DNA of 64,000 bases from Prorocentrum cordatum (GCA_963575745.1 CAUYUJ010007458.1:186001-250000); one strand, 5' to 3'; counted from the stretch's first letter, positions 10,583 to 18,593 are shown. The notes: generated by a model from the sequence alone, not told the origin. Translations and numbers: made by a program.

Positions 10583-11294
10583 TTCCTCGTCCTCCTCCTC
10601 CTCCTCCTGCTCCTCCTCCTCCTCCTCCTCCTCCTCCTCCTCCCTCCTGCTCCTCCTCCGACACTTCTACTATCATTGCAAACCTTCCCACGAACAAGCT
10701 CGAAACTCCTTTCGCGTGGAAGGTAACCCAGGAGGCAGTGTCTGATAGGAAAAATAACCGTCCAACATTATTCAGCACGGCGCGCACTCGTGGAAAACAA
10801 TTTCCTCCTCCTCCTCCATTTCCTGTTCCTCCTCCTCCTCCTGCCCCCTGTTCCTCTTCCTCCTCCACCTTAACCTCCTCCTCCTCCTCGTCCTCCTCCT
10901 CCTTCTCCTCCTCCTCCTCCTCTTCTTCCGTCCCCTCCTCCTCCTCCTCCTCCTGCTCCTCCTCCTCCTCCTTCTTCTCCTCCTCCCCCTCCGCCTCGTC
11001 CTTCTCCCCTTCCTCCTCCTCCTCCTCCTCCTCCTCCTCCTTTTCCTCCTCCTCCTTCTCCTCCTCTTCCTCCTCCTGTGTTTCCATTCATATTGCAAAC
11101 CCTTCTACGAACAAGCTCGAAATTCATTTCGCGTGGAAGGACACCCAGGAGGCATTGTCCGACGGGAGAAATAACCGCCCACCATTATTCAACACTGCGC
11201 GCATTTGTGGGAAACTGATTCCTCCTCCTCATCATCCTCCTTCTCCTCCTTCCCCCCCCACCCCAGCAGGAGGAGGAGCAAGAGGAGGAGGAGG
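10583..11294. repeat. TCC pyrimidine tracts with two ~140-bp diverged repeats
   Basis: Long TCC/CTC tracts at 10583-10660, 10800-11080 and 11218-11258 alternate with two related ~140-bp segments at about 10663-10800 and 11085-11220 (both contain ACGAACAAGCTCGAAA and TTTCGCGTGGAAGG). The region ends in a GGA run at 11265-11294, the purine complement of the tract. The frame through it is Ser/Pro-rich. The two segments differ by about 14 amino-acid-changing and 5 silent codon differences, so I see no sign of coding constraint. Confidence 0.85.
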
Positions 11295-11395
11295 GAGTAA
11301 GAAAGGAGAGCCAATGTATTCACAGCCGAGAGCTCGTGGGGGGGGGGCGGAACTCAAGACTTCTAGAGGTTAGATGGGGTCGGAGCTAATGGGGT

Positions 11396-11540
11396 CGGAG
11401 GAGCGCGCCGCATCGCCGATACATCGGCGATGCATCAGCGACGTCAGCGATGCATCTGCGACGTCGGCGTGGGGAAACACGGTCTCCACATCGAGCCGCA
11501 TCGTCGATGCATCGGCGATGCAGCGCGATCCTCCGACCCC
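11396..11540. repeat. cluster of short ATGCAT-type palindromes
   Basis: Repeated CGATGCATC and CGACGTC words. A perfect inverted repeat CATCGCCGAT, two-base loop, ATCGGCGATG is at 11411-11432. It lies downstream of the minus-strand glycosyltransferase gene. Confidence 0.6.
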
Positions 11541-11567
11541 GTCTACGCCGACCCCATCTGGGAGGCC

Positions 11568-11765
11568 TAGAGTTTCGCCAGAGACAAAAGTAACACTACC
11601 ACCAGCCAGGGGGGCGGCTGTCCCACCCTCTCGAGCTGGTGGCACCTCGTTCAGGGCATGCCTCCAGAGCGTTCCCTGAAGGAGGTGCCACCAGCTCGAG
11701 GGGGAGGGAGCGGCCACCCCCCCAGCCGGTGGCAGTGGTACTCTTGCCTCTCCTGAGAGCTCCCC
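11568..11765. repeat. foldback (long inverted repeat) in unit 1
   Basis: The inner arms 11630-11656 and 11674-11700 are 27-base reverse complements with one mismatch (CTCGAGCTGGTGGCACCTC and its complement), around a 17-base loop. The pairing continues outward imperfectly for about 60 bases on each side (ACTACCACCAGCC against GGCGGTGGCAGT-type sequence on the right). It resembles a small foldback or MITE-like element. It also sits just beyond the putative stop codon (11776-11778) of the minus-strand gene, so it could act in the 3' end of the transcript. That role is inference. Confidence 0.8.
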
Positions 11766-11775
11766 CCCCGAAGCG

Positions 11776-11892
11776 TCAGGCGGGCCGCGCGGCCTCCCGG
11801 GCCCGCGAGCAGCGGCGCGCCACCTCGCCCAGGATCCGCCGCCGCAGCGCGTCGCCGTGGGCGGGCCAGACGGCGGGGTGCCAGGAGAACAT
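11776..11892 (-). CDS. putative terminal exon of glycosyltransferase gene, unit 1
   Basis: A minus-strand frame of 39 codons from MFSWHP to a TGA at 11776. It contains a WHPAVWPAHGD stretch and an Arg/Ala-rich helix. It reads naturally as the continuation of the AMRRFF end of the 12582-12821 piece. The joining intron would have non-standard borders, which occur in dinoflagellates, but I cannot identify the junction. Composition alone could explain an open frame of this length. Confidence 0.35.
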   Translation of the reverse strand: MFSWHPAVWPAHGDALRRRILGEVARRCSRAREAARPA

Positions 11893-12345
11893 CGGCGGCG
11901 CGCCCGGTCGGTGGTGCCATGGAAGAGGGGCAAGGGTGAACTATCACTAGGAAGCCCACAAGATTCGCTAGGGAGTGGTTCCCCCCATCTCAACGACGAA
12001 AACCATTCCAAAACCTGCCCGAAACCCTGCGAAAACCCTCTTGGAACCCTTCCCCGAGGGTTTGTGAAGGGTGTCGGCAATTTCGAGAGGCAACCAATTC
12101 CCAGCGAACCCTGGATTTTCTAAGACTAACACTATTTTGGGCGCCTCGGCCTTCCAAGACCCTATCCCTCAGGGCACCAGATCTCTTGAGCCACCGACAC
12201 GGCGGGGGGGACGGCAGAGGGGGCGGGGCTTTCGCCGAGGGCTCAGAGGGCCTCTCCAGCCTTCTGAGAGAAACCTCCTGAGCCGTCTCCGGATACGGCA
12301 GGTTCGCGTCGTGTCGACCCCGGAATTGGTTCCTGACGCCGCGGG

Positions 12346-12367
12346 GATCGTTCAAATTTGAACGATC
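12346..12367. repeat. perfect 22-bp palindrome
   Basis: GATCGTTCAAA is followed directly by its reverse complement, with no spacer. Further half-sites follow: CCGTTCCGTGAACG at 12370 and GGATCGTTCAACG at 12388. It lies between the putative exons of the minus-strand gene. The same palindrome is at 25091, 38406 and 51141. Confidence 0.9.
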
Positions 12368-12581
12368 GGCCGTTCCGTGAACGCCGGATCGTTCAACGAC
12401 GGGCCGATTCTGGGCCACGGGGCCACGGGGCCACGGGCGGCGTTCAACCTTACACGCACGCGCCGGGGTCGCCGCCGGTCGGCACGACGCGAGCCTGCCG
12501 CACGCAGTGCGGCGTCTCGGGAGGGCGCGGGGGCTGCCGACGAGCAGCCCCCCAACGCCGTCCGAGACGGCAGGCCCTCTG

Positions 12582-12821
12582 TCACTGACCCCCGGGGCGC
12601 GCCGCCGGGAAGAAGCGCCTCATGGCCTCGGGGGTCACGGCGGCCTCTCCGAGGTACGCGTCCCGCCGCGAGCGTTTCCGCAGGGCCTCGACCACCGCCC
12701 TGGCGGTGCGATCGTCGTTATGGCCTGGCCGGAAGTGGATGTAGGAAGCTTGGAAATGGGCACCAGCACCAGCACCAGGGTCTGCTTCAACCGGGGGAAG
12801 CTGGTCGTAGATTTTGGCCAT
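12582..12821 (-). CDS. putative internal exon of glycosyltransferase gene, unit 1
   Basis: Open minus-strand frame beginning at ATG (MAKIYDQLPP) immediately after the stop of the main ORF, in another frame. Its sequence (GHNDDRTARAVVEALRKRS, then AYLGEAAVTPEAMRRFF) looks like the C-terminal segment that follows the donor-binding motif in family 10 glycosyltransferases, where a helix precedes a final aromatic motif. I infer that the true protein splices from the main ORF into this frame. The exact borders are not determinable here, and the last residues before the TGA at 12582 may be intron. Confidence 0.45.
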   Translation of the reverse strand: MAKIYDQLPPVEADPGAGAGAHFQASYIHFRPGHNDDRTARAVVEALRKRSRRDAYLGEAAVTPEAMRRFFPAARPGGQ

Positions 12822-12867
12822 GGTGGTCACATTTCGGCCACCTTGGAAGCCCGAATATGACCACCAT
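12820..12867. repeat. imperfect inverted repeat at the end of the main ORF
   Basis: The left arm ATGGTGGTCACATTTCGG and right arm CCCGAATATGACCACCAT are near reverse complements across the stop codon of the main ORF (12827-12829). It may mark a splice-border hairpin or the end of an inserted intron. Confidence 0.55.
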
Positions 12868-14440
12868 CACCGAGATCGGGATCATCTTCCCTTGGAAGCA
12901 CACCGCCGATATTGGTGTTGGTATCAACCTCTAGGCCTCCGAGGATGAGGCTGTCCAGGTTCAACACACTGCCAGCGTGCTGGTCGCCCGCGAAGATCGG
13001 GGTGGCCCCCGCGAGCAGCGCATCCACCGCCTTCTCTGTGACGTACCCGTTGCTGCCCAGCGTGTTCTCCAGCGACAAGACCAGAGGGAAGTGTGAATAC
13101 CTGCACACAGACCTGTCGAACTTGCCCGGGCACGTCGCAGCGAAGGCCTTGCACGCCCTGGCGTCCTCGCCCTTGTCGCCAGGCGGCTCCAGCGCCGACA
13201 CCATGTCTACGGGGATCCTGTCGGCAAGCTGCATGATCCCGTTGCACTTGCCCAGCGCCACCCCCCTTTTCTGCCCAGCCTTAATTATGGCCTTGTTGAT
13301 GAAATCCCACGCCTTCGCCCGGTACTCCCGACGGTTCTCGGAGTCGAACCTGCTGGCCTTGCAATTCTCCTGCTGGTAAGCCACGGTCTCCCACACTGCC
13401 GTCCTCTGAGCTCGGCCCTCGGCGGCAACGCGGTGGCGCGCCGCACTGCGGCTTCGGTTGAGCAGGTCCAACGGGGTGGACAGGTTCCGCCCAGCGAAGC
13501 TCAGGCTGGCGAAAGGCACCCACATAGAGGTGACATCGCGGCCAACCGAGGTAGGCTCGGCCTCGTTTCTCCCGTCCCACCGATTCCCGATGATCACGGC
13601 CTCATCCCCCACCGACCGTACGAAGCGTCTCACCTCACTCCATACAAAGTCGTTGTTCGGAGGCTCCATGTTTACAAAAAGCCACACTCGCGGAATTTGC
13701 GCGCGCTCGTCATGGATCTCACGCAGTGGTGCCAACCAATTAAGGGACAGGTGAAGATCGCACGTCCCGAGCGCTTCCAAGAGACTCGCGGCCACGTCTT
13801 TCATCAACGCGCGCCCGAAGAAGATCAGTCCTGGCCAGGCGCCCTGGTGCGTCACGATGCTGAAGTTGCCATACTGCTCGACGATCGCAGTGTTGTCGTA
13901 CGTGATTTTGTTCGCCTTTATCTTCATCATCTCCCAATCCGTGAGGACGGGCGCCGACACATTCACGGGATTGGAAGAGTAAACAACTGCATGAACATGA
14001 ACTTTCGGACGCCTGCGCTGATTTCTCGGATAGGCGCTGGACCCACCCTCCCTGGCGCACGGAGCGCGCCAGAGGGTCCTGGGCGCCGATTCAAGGAATA
14101 CGCGCGGAACTCCGATAATCCATGTCCACAAAGTACTTTTCCTCTTCGAGGGATTACTGCGACTCCTCCGCTGCGCAATTGTGCGAAGCTCGTCGGGAGT
14201 CATCTCCTCCGCGGAGCCAGCGGGTGCCGGCGCCCCGCGCTGCACGAGCGCTCGCACGCGCCCGCGCGGCGCGAAGAGCAGCTCCGCCAGCGCGGGCGCT
14301 CCCCGCTGCGTCGGGCGTTGCCAGACGTGCCGCTGGCCCAGGGTGCACCCAGAGCTCTTCGCTCCATTCTGGAGCCCCTGGGGCCTCGTGAGGGGTGCTC
14401 TGGAGACCGTGGGGGCCTCACGAAGCCCCAGGGGCTCCAT
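12827..14440 (-). CDS. glycosyltransferase family 10 (fucosyltransferase-like), unit 1
   Basis: An ORF of 537 residues from the first ATG at 14440 (AATC-ATG-G context). The frame stays open 20 codons upstream to a TTG, which is unlikely to be used in a eukaryote. Family 10 enzymes transfer fucose from GDP-fucose, usually in the Golgi. Residues ~452-480 carry the family signature: hydrophobic strand LVLSLENT, then GYVTEKAVDALLAGATPIFAG. An upstream AYQQENC...R segment corresponds to the usual (S)NC...R motif, and LHLSLNW and VWLFVNMEPP fit the N-terminal acceptor half. The first ~100 residues are Arg/Ala/Pro-rich and unlike the family. I see no convincing transmembrane anchor; TLWTWIIGVPRVF is too short. 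The last ~30 residues (after DSLILGG) look like intron read-through, with the true C-terminus further left. Unit 1 alone has Ser where the other units have Asn in RK(S/N)TLW. Family call firm, donor inferred. Confidence 0.75.
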   Translation of the reverse strand: MEPLGLREAPTVSRAPLTRPQGLQNGAKSSGCTLGQRHVWQRPTQRGAPALAELLFAPRGRVRALVQRGAPAPAGSAEEMTPDELRTIAQRRSRSNPSKRKSTLWTWIIGVPRVFLESAPRTLWRAPCAREGGSSAYPRNQRRRPKVHVHAVVYSSNPVNVSAPVLTDWEMMKIKANKITYDNTAIVEQYGNFSIVTHQGAWPGLIFFGRALMKDVAASLLEALGTCDLHLSLNWLAPLREIHDERAQIPRVWLFVNMEPPNNDFVWSEVRRFVRSVGDEAVIIGNRWDGRNEAEPTSVGRDVTSMWVPFASLSFAGRNLSTPLDLLNRSRSAARHRVAAEGRAQRTAVWETVAYQQENCKASRFDSENRREYRAKAWDFINKAIIKAGQKRGVALGKCNGIMQLADRIPVDMVSALEPPGDKGEDARACKAFAATCPGKFDRSVCRYSHFPLVLSLENTLGSNGYVTEKAVDALLAGATPIFAGDQHAGSVLNLDSLILGGLEVDTNTNIGGVLPREDDPDLGDGGHIRASKVAEM

Positions 14441-14633
14441 GATTAGGGGGAAAACAAACCTACCTCGCTTTTGACCACCCTCGCTTCCAAGAGATACCAA
14501 GCGATGCCAAATTGCAGCCTATACTGGTCAGGCCGCTTGACGAGGAGGCGCGTGGTATGGCTTGGTTTTGCCTGGAAGCGAAAGCGGGGTAGGAAATCAC
14601 GCTCTGACTAGGGGCACCTTGGGCCAGCGGCAC
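14327..14633. repeat. nested inverted repeats around the gene's 5' end, unit 1
   Basis: The outer arms 14327-14350 (GTGCCGCTGGCCCAGGG...) and 14611-14633 are near reverse complements over 23 bases. Weaker complementarity extends outward. An inner hairpin, 14370-14393 against 14416-14439 (24-base arms, one mismatch, 22-base loop), covers the first ~24 codons of the ORF. Translated plus-strand sequence right of 14600 (TLGQRHLQQP) resembles the minus-strand ORF (TLGQRHVWQRP), so an inverted duplication of the gene's 5' end is likely. Confidence 0.7.
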
Positions 14634-15580
14634 CTGCAGCAACCCCCGAACATGCGGGCCCTCCACCCGCGCCGTGCGGGCAGCCGCGCCGGCCGCGGCC
14701 GCCTCGGCGCCCGCCGCCGCGGGCGGGCCGCGCGGCGCGCGGGCCGAGGCCTCTGGGGCGGCGCGGGCGGCCCGTGCCACCGCGGCGCCCTCGCCCGCGG
14801 CGCCGCGGCGCAGCTCGCCAGAGAGGCCGGCGAGCAGGACGCAGGAAGCTCGGGTCGGGCGAAGGTGGGGGATAGCAAGGGGGTTTGAGAATCAGCTCAC
14901 GTAGCTGATTTTCCCCGGCGCCTCCCGGCGCCGGAGGCGCCCCATGTATCGAGGAACGGGCCCCTCGGTGAGGCCGAAACCAGCTGCATGCGCAGATTTC
15001 GTACCCCCCCCTTTCCCAATCCCCCCCTTTCGCCCGACCCGAGAAGCAGAGACCAGGGCGGCGAGGGCGGGCAGCGCCTGCGGTAGTGGCCCGCGGCCCC
15101 CGGCCCGCGGGCAGCGGCCCGCGGCAGCGGCCCGCCGCAGCCTGCCCCATCGCCCCCCGCCGCGGGCAGGCCTGCCATCGCCGCTGCGCTGGTTCGGAGC
15201 CGTCGGTGGCCCGCGTGCCCTGCCGTGCGGCCCCCTTCCTGCACACCTGTGTTCAGCTCGCCGTCGCGAGTGCAGCTGGCGCGCTTCTGCCTGCCCAGTC
15301 TCGAGGATTGTGAGGTGGTACGAGCCACGCACTCAACAGACAAAAGAGCCAACCGAACAAAAGGTGGAACAGGCGAGGCACGCCTTATTCCTCTGTTCGG
15401 ACATGCACCAGAAGAGGCACGTGTCGACGCTTCGCAAGAAGGAACACGGAAGCTAAGTGATGAGCCTTAATTAGGACAATATTCGCGTAGACCCTAAGGA
15501 AAAGCAGCAGAATTAACCAAAAAAGGCCTCCTGGTAAAAATATCCCAGTGCGACCCTACCTAGGAGTTGGAGCATCTAGG
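14441..15580. other. GC-rich upstream region of the gene, unit 1
   Basis: Extremely GC-rich (runs of GGCCGC, GCGCGG and GGCGCC). It contains two strong hairpins in a row: AATCAGCT/AGCTGATT (14890-14910) and GGCGCCTCC/GGAGGCGCC (14917-14941). Frames on both strands are Ala/Arg/Pro-rich and could hide a 5' exon (a minus-strand frame reading LLAGLSGELRRGAAGEG at about 14800-14850), but nothing decides this. From 15260 to 15580 the composition is more ordinary and nearly identical in all units. No promoter can be named. Confidence 0.5.
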
Positions 15581-15584
15581 AAAG

Positions 15585-15775
15585 CAACATCTACATCTAC
15601 ACCGACAGCTGCATTAGCATCTACACCTGCATCTACATCTACATCAACATCAACAGCGAGACTCACATCTACATCTACATCCACACCTATATTTACACCT
15701 ACATTTACATCTGCATCTACATCTACACCTACATCCACATCTACACCTACGCCTACACATACATCTAAGTGTACA
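15585..15775. repeat. CATCTA hexamer microsatellite
   Basis: About 30 CATCTA/CACCTA/CATCAA hexamers. It reads as Thr/Ser-rich on plus and Val/Asp-rich on minus, both artefacts of the repeat. Confidence 0.92.
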
Positions 15776-15799
15776 CTTTCGCATTGGTTGTGTTTTTGC

Positions 15800-16490
15800 G
15801 TTGCGTGCTATGCTATACTATGCTATACTATGCTATGCTTGGCTATGCTTGGCTATGCTATGTTCTGCTATGCTGTGTTAATGCTGCGCTGCGCTCTGCT
15901 GCGCTGTGCTAAGCTAAGCTAAGGTAAGCTAAGCCATGCTAAGCTATGCTATGCTATGATTTGTTATGCTGCGCTATGCTATGCGATGCTATGCTATACT
16001 GCGCTACGCTATGCTATGCTAGGCTATGCTATGATATGCTATGCTGCGCTATGGTATGCTATGCTATGCTATGATATGCTGCGCTATGCTATGCTATGCT
16101 ATGATGTGCTGTGCTATGAAATGCTGCGCTGTGCTATGCAAAGCAATGCTATGCTATGTTATGCTATGCTATGCTGCGCTACGCTATGTTATGCCATGAT
16201 TTACTATGCTATGCTAAGCTGACCTATGCTTTGCTATGCTATGCTTGGCTATGCTATGGTATGCTATGCGGTGCTAATGCTGCACTGCGCTCTGCTGCGC
16301 TGTGCTAAGCTCAGCTAAAGTAAGCTAAGCCATGCTAAGCAAAGCTAAGCTAAGCTAAGCCAAGCCAAGCCAAGCCAAGCCAAGCTGAGCTAAGCTACGT
16401 CAAGCCTAGATAAGCTAAGCTAAGCTAAGCTAAGCTAAGCTAAGCTAAGCCAAGCGAAGCTAGGCTAGGCAAAGCTAAGCTAGGCTGGGC
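15800..16490. repeat. pentamer array: GCTAT passing into GCTAA
   Basis: The left two thirds are GCTAT/GCTAC pentamers with GCTGC and GATAT variants. From about 16310 the array becomes GCTAA and GCCAA. The plus-strand frame reads as Cys-Tyr-Ala-Met-Leu repeats, and five-base periodicity makes frames recur every 15 bases. Confidence 0.95.
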
Positions 16491-16530
16491 AAAGCGGGGG
16501 ATCCTGGGGGAACCGCGGGGCGGATGCCGG

Positions 16531-16553
16531 GGGAACCGCCCGGGGCGGTTCCC
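16531..16553. repeat. GGGAACCGCC hairpin
   Basis: Perfect 10-base arms GGGAACCGCC and GGCGGTTCCC around CGG, following another GGGGGAACCGCGG word at 16506. It marks the abrupt right edge of the pentamer array. The equivalent in unit 2 is at 29488-29510. Confidence 0.85.
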
Positions 16554-16934
16554 ACTGACCGGCCCTTTAAGCATACACAGTAAGAACCCTTCTAGGCAGA
16601 GCCTAGGTAGGGAACCTTCGGGCCGCTACTCGGGCCGTCCATTCTTGAACGAAAAAGGATCAACATTTCAGATCCCAGACTGTCACTCCAACGCGCTCCT
16701 TGTCCGAGCCATGATCTCTTCGAGACCAATCCCTGATCCCTTGAACTTTCCCAGGCGCGCCCCGTCAATTCTCAAACCGCAAAAGACCGTGGCAACGAAA
16801 CCCGTCCAACCCCGAGACAGATCGAATACGAACAGTAAGAACAGACGCGACGCGAACAGCACGTCGCCCAACTATCCTTCCGTTCCCGCCCCTCTGTGTT
16901 TATCATCGAGGGCGCGCCGCCAGATGACCCCATC
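16554..16934. other. conserved non-repetitive stretch, unit 1
   Basis: About 380 bp of ordinary composition, practically identical in all four units. The plus frame starting near 16645 (FQIPDCHSNALLVRAMIS, then PQKTVATKPVQPRDRSNT) looks protein-like but has only a TTG start and runs into the C-rich minisatellite. A minus frame is also open. No gene is claimed. Confidence 0.4.
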
Positions 16935-17215
16935 CTTTTCCCCGATCCATCGTCGGGGACCCCCCCCCTCCCCCCGATCCGTCGTCGGGAGACTCCCCTT
17001 TTCCCCGATCCATCGTCGGGGACCCCCCCCCCTCCCCCCCTTTCCCGATCCGTCGTCGGGGGACCGCCCCCCTCCCCCCCTTTCCTGGTCCGTCGTCGGG
17101 GACGCCCCCCCCCCTCTCTCCTTTTCACGGGGGGGGGGGGGGCCGACCCCACCCCCCCCTTCCCTCCCTTTGGCCACCAAATTGGACCCCCCCCCGCCGC
17201 CCCTTTCGCCACGGC
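16935..17215. repeat. C-rich minisatellite with GATCC(A/G)TCGTCGGGG
   Basis: Five copies of CCGATCCATCGTCGGGGA or CCGATCCGTCGTCGGG separated by C homopolymers of 6-10 bases, followed by a run of 12 or more G and more C-rich sequence. The homopolymer lengths differ between units, which may be biology or consensus error. Confidence 0.85.
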
Positions 17216-17271
17216 GCCCCTGGTCTCCGGAACCCGACCCTTACCACCCCGAACACTAATCCCCACGCTTG

Positions 17272-17316
17272 CCCTAACCCCTGACCCTAACCCCAACCCC
17301 AAACCCTAGCCCCAAA
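17272..17316. repeat. degenerate telomere-like motif
   Basis: CCCTAACCCCTGACCCTAAC, then CCCAACCCCAAACCCTAGCCCC: seven to eight degenerate copies of the C-strand telomere word (CCCTAAA type in most algae, including dinoflagellates). It lies inside every unit at the start of the ACTCACTAC block. Confidence 0.6.
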
Positions 17317-18343
17317 CAGTACTCACTACTCACTCCCAACACATCACTACTCATTATTCACTACTCACTTATCGCTACTCACTACTGACAACGCACTACT
17401 CACAACCCACGACTCACTACCCACGACGCACTACTCACTACTCGCTACTCCCTACCCACTACTCACGATTCACTACAAACTACTCACTACCCAGTACCAA
17501 CTACTCAATACTCAATCAACACAACAACTCACTACCCACTATTCGCTGATCGCAAATCACGACTCAATACCCACTACCCACTATCCACTACTCACTACTC
17601 ACACTTCACTATTCACTACTGACTGCCCACAACTCACTACTCACTATCCACTACTTGCTACACCCTACGCAATAATCACTACTCACTACTCGCTATTCCC
17701 TACGACCTACTCGCTACCCAATGCGCACTACTCACGACTCACTACTAAATACTCACTACGCCCCCACCACTCACTACTCACTATTTCCTACTCCCTACTC
17801 CCTACCTACTCCCAACTCACTACTCACTACACAGTACTCAATACTCACTACTCACTAAACAGTACTCACTGCCCATGACTCACTACTTACTAAGCACTAC
17901 TCACTACCCACTCACCAATTCACTACTCACCACGCACTGCCCACAACTCACTATTCAGTATCCGCTACTCGCTACCCAATACGACATATTCACTACCCAC
18001 TACGCACTACTCGCTACTCGCTACTCACTACTCCCTACTCCATACTCACTAGTCACTAGTCGCAAGTCGCTACTCGCTACTCACTACTCACTACCCACGA
18101 CTCATCACTCACTACTTCCTACTCCCAACTCACAACCGACTACTCAATGCCCACTTCTCGCTTCTCACTACTCACTCCTCCCTACGCACTACTCAACACT
18201 CACTACTCACTACTCGCTACTCCCTACTCGCTACGCACTACTCCCTACTCGGTACTGACTCCTGACTACTACCTCCTGACTACTCACTTCTCACAACGCC
18301 CTACTCGCTAATCACTACTCACTTCTCGCTACTCCCTACTCGC
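17317..18343. repeat. ACTCACTAC repeat block, unit 1
   Basis: About 1 kb of CACTACTC/CACTACCC octamer-like words with scattered variants, almost free of G on the plus strand. Units 1 and 3 share a 31-bp deletion (the junction reads CCCACTCACCAATTC) relative to units 2 and 4. Confidence 0.95.
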
Positions 18344-18593
18344 TATGTGGCCTCAGGAGCGGCAGCGAATGCTTGTCCACTTGAGCCCAAACAGGAATCC
18401 GGATCGCAAATCCCTTGGGCCCCCACGAGATCTCGAAGGGCCCTTGCGAAGAAACTACAACTGCGAAAACTAGAACGGTACGAGAGGCCAGTGTCCACGC
18501 CGGTCAAACTTTCTCGTAGGTTTAGCACGGGTGTCCTCACACCTCCCCCTTCCCCTGTCGGCTCGAGATTGCTTCATCCCGAGGACATCGAGT
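18344..18593. other. conserved 250-bp spacer at the unit end
   Basis: Non-repetitive, near-identical in all units. The plus frame from GTG 18347 reads 82 residues (LAKKLQLRKLERYERPVS, then TPPPSPVGSRLLHPEDIE) and looks protein-like, but it has no ATG in frame at its start and runs into satellite in units 1-3. It could be an exon. I do not recognise it. Confidence 0.35.

Larger units (their letters stand above)
5865..18593. repeat. tandem unit 1 of a ~13-kb array
   Basis: First of four direct repeats. Landmark phrases recur at constant order and near-constant spacing: the junction-proximal GAACGCCTATTGAACCC, the TA tract, the glycosyltransferase ORF, the telomere-like motif and ATGTGGCCTCAGGAG. 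The period from unit 1 to unit 2 is 12,751 bp at the left landmark. This unit is the most divergent between about 8.2 and 10.0 kb, for example CAGTATTTTT at about 10,020 where the others have AAGTATTTTT. It lacks the junction palindrome that starts units 2-4. Confidence 0.97.

Noticed and set aside
10567-11373. Ser/Pro-rich ORF containing two ~48-residue repeats between TCC tracts, kept in all units
   Set aside because: Between the two repeats I count about 14 replacement and 5 silent codon differences, as expected without selection. Triplet tracts trivially keep the frame open.
13433-14446. 337-residue plus-strand ORF opposite the glycosyltransferase gene
   Set aside because: It is the antisense shadow of a GC-rich gene, with no recognisable domain, whereas the minus strand carries the family 10 motif.
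14944-15456. Plus-strand ORF ending in a protein-like tail (VEQARHALFLCSDMHQKRH)
   Set aside because: Two other frames over the same bases are also open, no ATG supports it, and indels between units break its N-terminal half. It could be an exon but cannot be supported.
15956-16222. Cys-Tyr-Ala-Met-Leu repeat ORF
   Set aside because: Product of the GCTAT pentamer. A single extra T in unit 3 changes the downstream frame without consequence.
16554-16934. Possible rRNA fragment (CCCCGTCAATTC, CTTTAAGCAT words)
   Set aside because: Only short chance-length matches to conserved rRNA words. No extended similarity could be followed.
18379-18401. Minus-strand TTTGGGCTCAAG resembling the 3' half of the dinoflagellate spliced leader (TTTTGGCTCAAG)
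   Set aside because: Only 11 of 12 bases match in the 3' half and the 5' half does not match. Too weak for a leader gene or relic.
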